Shown: in pieces, positions 5,163 through 6,147 of the stretch | How the letters are laid out: each line of letters begins with the position of its first letter | Position numbering within the stretch: the first letter of the stretch is position 1 | Source of the DNA: Alphaproteobacteria bacterium UBA6544 | GTDB taxonomy: Bacteria > Pseudomonadota > Alphaproteobacteria > UBA8366 | Assembly: GCA_002434595.1 (NCBI GenBank) | Contig: DJKK01000103.1 | Coordinates: forward strand, 1-6,147 | Reading direction: 5' to 3' | DNA: 6,147 nucleotides | The notes under the pieces: model-generated | Databases searched by the model: none | Told to the model about the DNA's origin: nothing | What the model saw: the letters and a program-made list of their open reading frames with translations, nothing else | Translations under genes and position numbers: made by a program

Positions 5163-6128
5163 AATTGGGGCTTGGTCCTGGCGTGTCACGCGAACAGGAC
5201 TACCATCCAGCCAGGCGAGCACATCTTCCAGACAATCGGCATATCGCGCCGCCAAATTCTCATAGGTCCGGCCGCCAATATGCGACGTGAGTTGAACGTT
5301 CGGCATACGGCGGAAGGGATGATCGCTCGGCAACGGTTCGACATCAAAGACGTCGAGACCGGCGCCCGCGATCCGACCGCTTTCCAACGCGTCTATCAAC
5401 GCCGCCTCATCGACGATCGCCCCACGCGACGTGTTGATCAGATAGGCGGACGGTTTTATTCGGGCAATTTCCGAATCACCAACGAGGCCGCGCGTCCTAT
5501 CACTCAAAATCACATGAATCGATAGTACGTCCGAGTTTCTGAACAATTCGTCCTTCGTAACCAGCCGGGCGCCAATTTCTTCGCATCGTGCTTGCGTCAG
5601 GTTTTGGCTCCATGCGATGACGTCCATATCGAGCGCGAGCCCCACCCGTGCAACACCAGATCCGAGAGTTCCGAGCCCAAGGAGGCCCAGGGTCTTACCC
5701 GTCAGGCCCAGCGGTAAACCCGCACCCCACGCACCGGACCGGATCGCCGCATCTTCCTGTGGCAGATGCTTCACGAGACCCAAAATCAATCCCCACGCGA
5801 GTTCAACCGTGCCATTCGTGAACCCGTAACCGGTCCCGCACACGGTCACTTGCCGCTCGTCCAACGCCACCATGTCGAGGGCGGCATTTCGCGCACCATG
5901 AAAAACGAGAAGCTTCAGATTGGGCAACGCATCGACAAGGGTTCGGTCGAACGTCGTCTCCTCACGCGCGGTTACGATGATGTCATATGGGACGAGCCGC
6001 GCCGCCGCTTCCTCTTTATCGGTCAATTGGTCATGAAAGACGTCTACCTGGACACTCTCGGGCAGACTGTCCCAATCCGCCGTATCGAGCGCCAGTTCTT
6101 GATAGTCATTGATAATCGCAAGACGCAT
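5154..6128 (-). CDS. D-isomer-specific 2-hydroxyacid dehydrogenase, NAD(P)-binding
   Basis: This 324-aa enzyme belongs to the D-2-hydroxyacid dehydrogenase family, which reversibly reduces 2-keto acids to D-2-hydroxy acids with NAD(P)H (relatives include SerA and glyoxylate/hydroxypyruvate reductases). It has the expected split catalytic domain (about 1-100 and 295-324) around a Rossmann domain. The dinucleotide loop is GLGTLG (Gly151, Gly153, Gly156). Catalytic residues are Arg235 in NTSRG, Glu264 in DVFDVEPL and His283 in TSHIGG. Length is normal. After the beta strand ending at MDV, residues AWSQN (172-176) put no acidic residue at the usual NAD-selecting position, so cofactor preference is open. 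The ATG at 6128 is preferred: GAAGG lies nine bases upstream and MRLAIINDYQ is a typical family N-terminus; a TTG at 6146 would add six residues without support. Its 3' end converges on the signal-peptide-like ORF. Substrate unknown. Confidence 0.93.
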   Translation of the reverse strand: MRLAIINDYQELALDTADWDSLPESVQVDVFHDQLTDKEEAAARLVPYDIIVTAREETTFDRTLVDALPNLKLLVFHGARNAALDMVALDERQVTVCGTGYGFTNGTVELAWGLILGLVKHLPQEDAAIRSGAWGAGLPLGLTGKTLGLLGLGTLGSGVARVGLALDMDVIAWSQNLTQARCEEIGARLVTKDELFRNSDVLSIHVILSDRTRGLVGDSEIARIKPSAYLINTSRGAIVDEAALIDALESGRIAGAGLDVFDVEPLPSDHPFRRMPNVQLTSHIGGRTYENLAARYADCLEDVLAWLDGSPVRVTRQDQAPILS

Positions 6129-6147
6129 GAAGCCGTACCTTCGCAAT

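Noticed and set aside
6129..6146. TTG start at 6146 for the 2-hydroxyacid dehydrogenase
   Set aside because: The ATG at 6128 has a GAAGG at suitable distance and gives the typical family N-terminus; the six extra residues have no support.
1..6147. CRISPR array, tRNA, insertion sequence or phage module
   Set aside because: No regularly spaced direct repeats, cloverleaf-like segment, transposase motif or terminal inverted repeats were seen on either strand.

Overview
The window reads as a chromosomal stretch of a bacterium, probably an alphaproteobacterium. That guess rests on protein flavour only (the DUF6134-type secreted protein, the stand-alone Lrp/AsnC-type remnant, the style of the hydrolases); there is no rRNA or other marker gene to settle it. 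Base composition looks moderate and even throughout. I see no insertion sequence, phage gene, tRNA, rRNA or CRISPR array.

Layout, left to right. (1) Positions 1-625, minus strand: the N-terminal 208 codons of a luciferase-like flavin monooxygenase that runs off the left edge. (2) A 118-bp divergent intergenic region, then 744-1559, plus strand: a crotonase-fold enoyl-CoA hydratase/isomerase with a GTG start. (3) Converging on it with a 22-bp gap, a two-gene minus-strand unit: a metallo-beta-lactamase-fold hydrolase (2364-3260) followed by an alpha/beta-hydrolase (1582-2385 or 2358) whose TTG start lies at the upstream gene's stop codon. (4) Positions 3261-3655 hold no intact gene, but 3366-3607 plus strand is a decayed small gene of the Lrp/AsnC ligand-binding (RAM) family, broken by three stop codons and a one-base loss. 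(5) 3656-4315 minus: a secreted DUF6134-like protein of unknown function. (6) A divergent intergenic region (4316-4618) carrying a perfect 8-bp inverted repeat. (7) 4619-5059 plus: a PaaI-type hotdog thioesterase, followed after 16 bp by a 28-codon ORF that looks like a signal peptide with no mature protein behind it. (8) That ORF runs into the 3' end of a convergent D-2-hydroxyacid dehydrogenase (5154-6128, minus).

How the genes may work together (inference): a flavin monooxygenase, a crotonase, two hydrolases, an acyl-CoA thioesterase and an NAD-dependent 2-hydroxyacid dehydrogenase would suit a catabolic accessory region handling an organic acid, lactone or alicyclic/aromatic compound through CoA intermediates. 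The genes lie in several short transcription units on both strands, so a single pathway is not demonstrated. I found no convincing new defence, mobile or RNA system. The best-supported unusual items are the Lrp/AsnC pseudogene and the apparently truncated signal-peptide gene; together they suggest a region undergoing gene loss and rearrangement.
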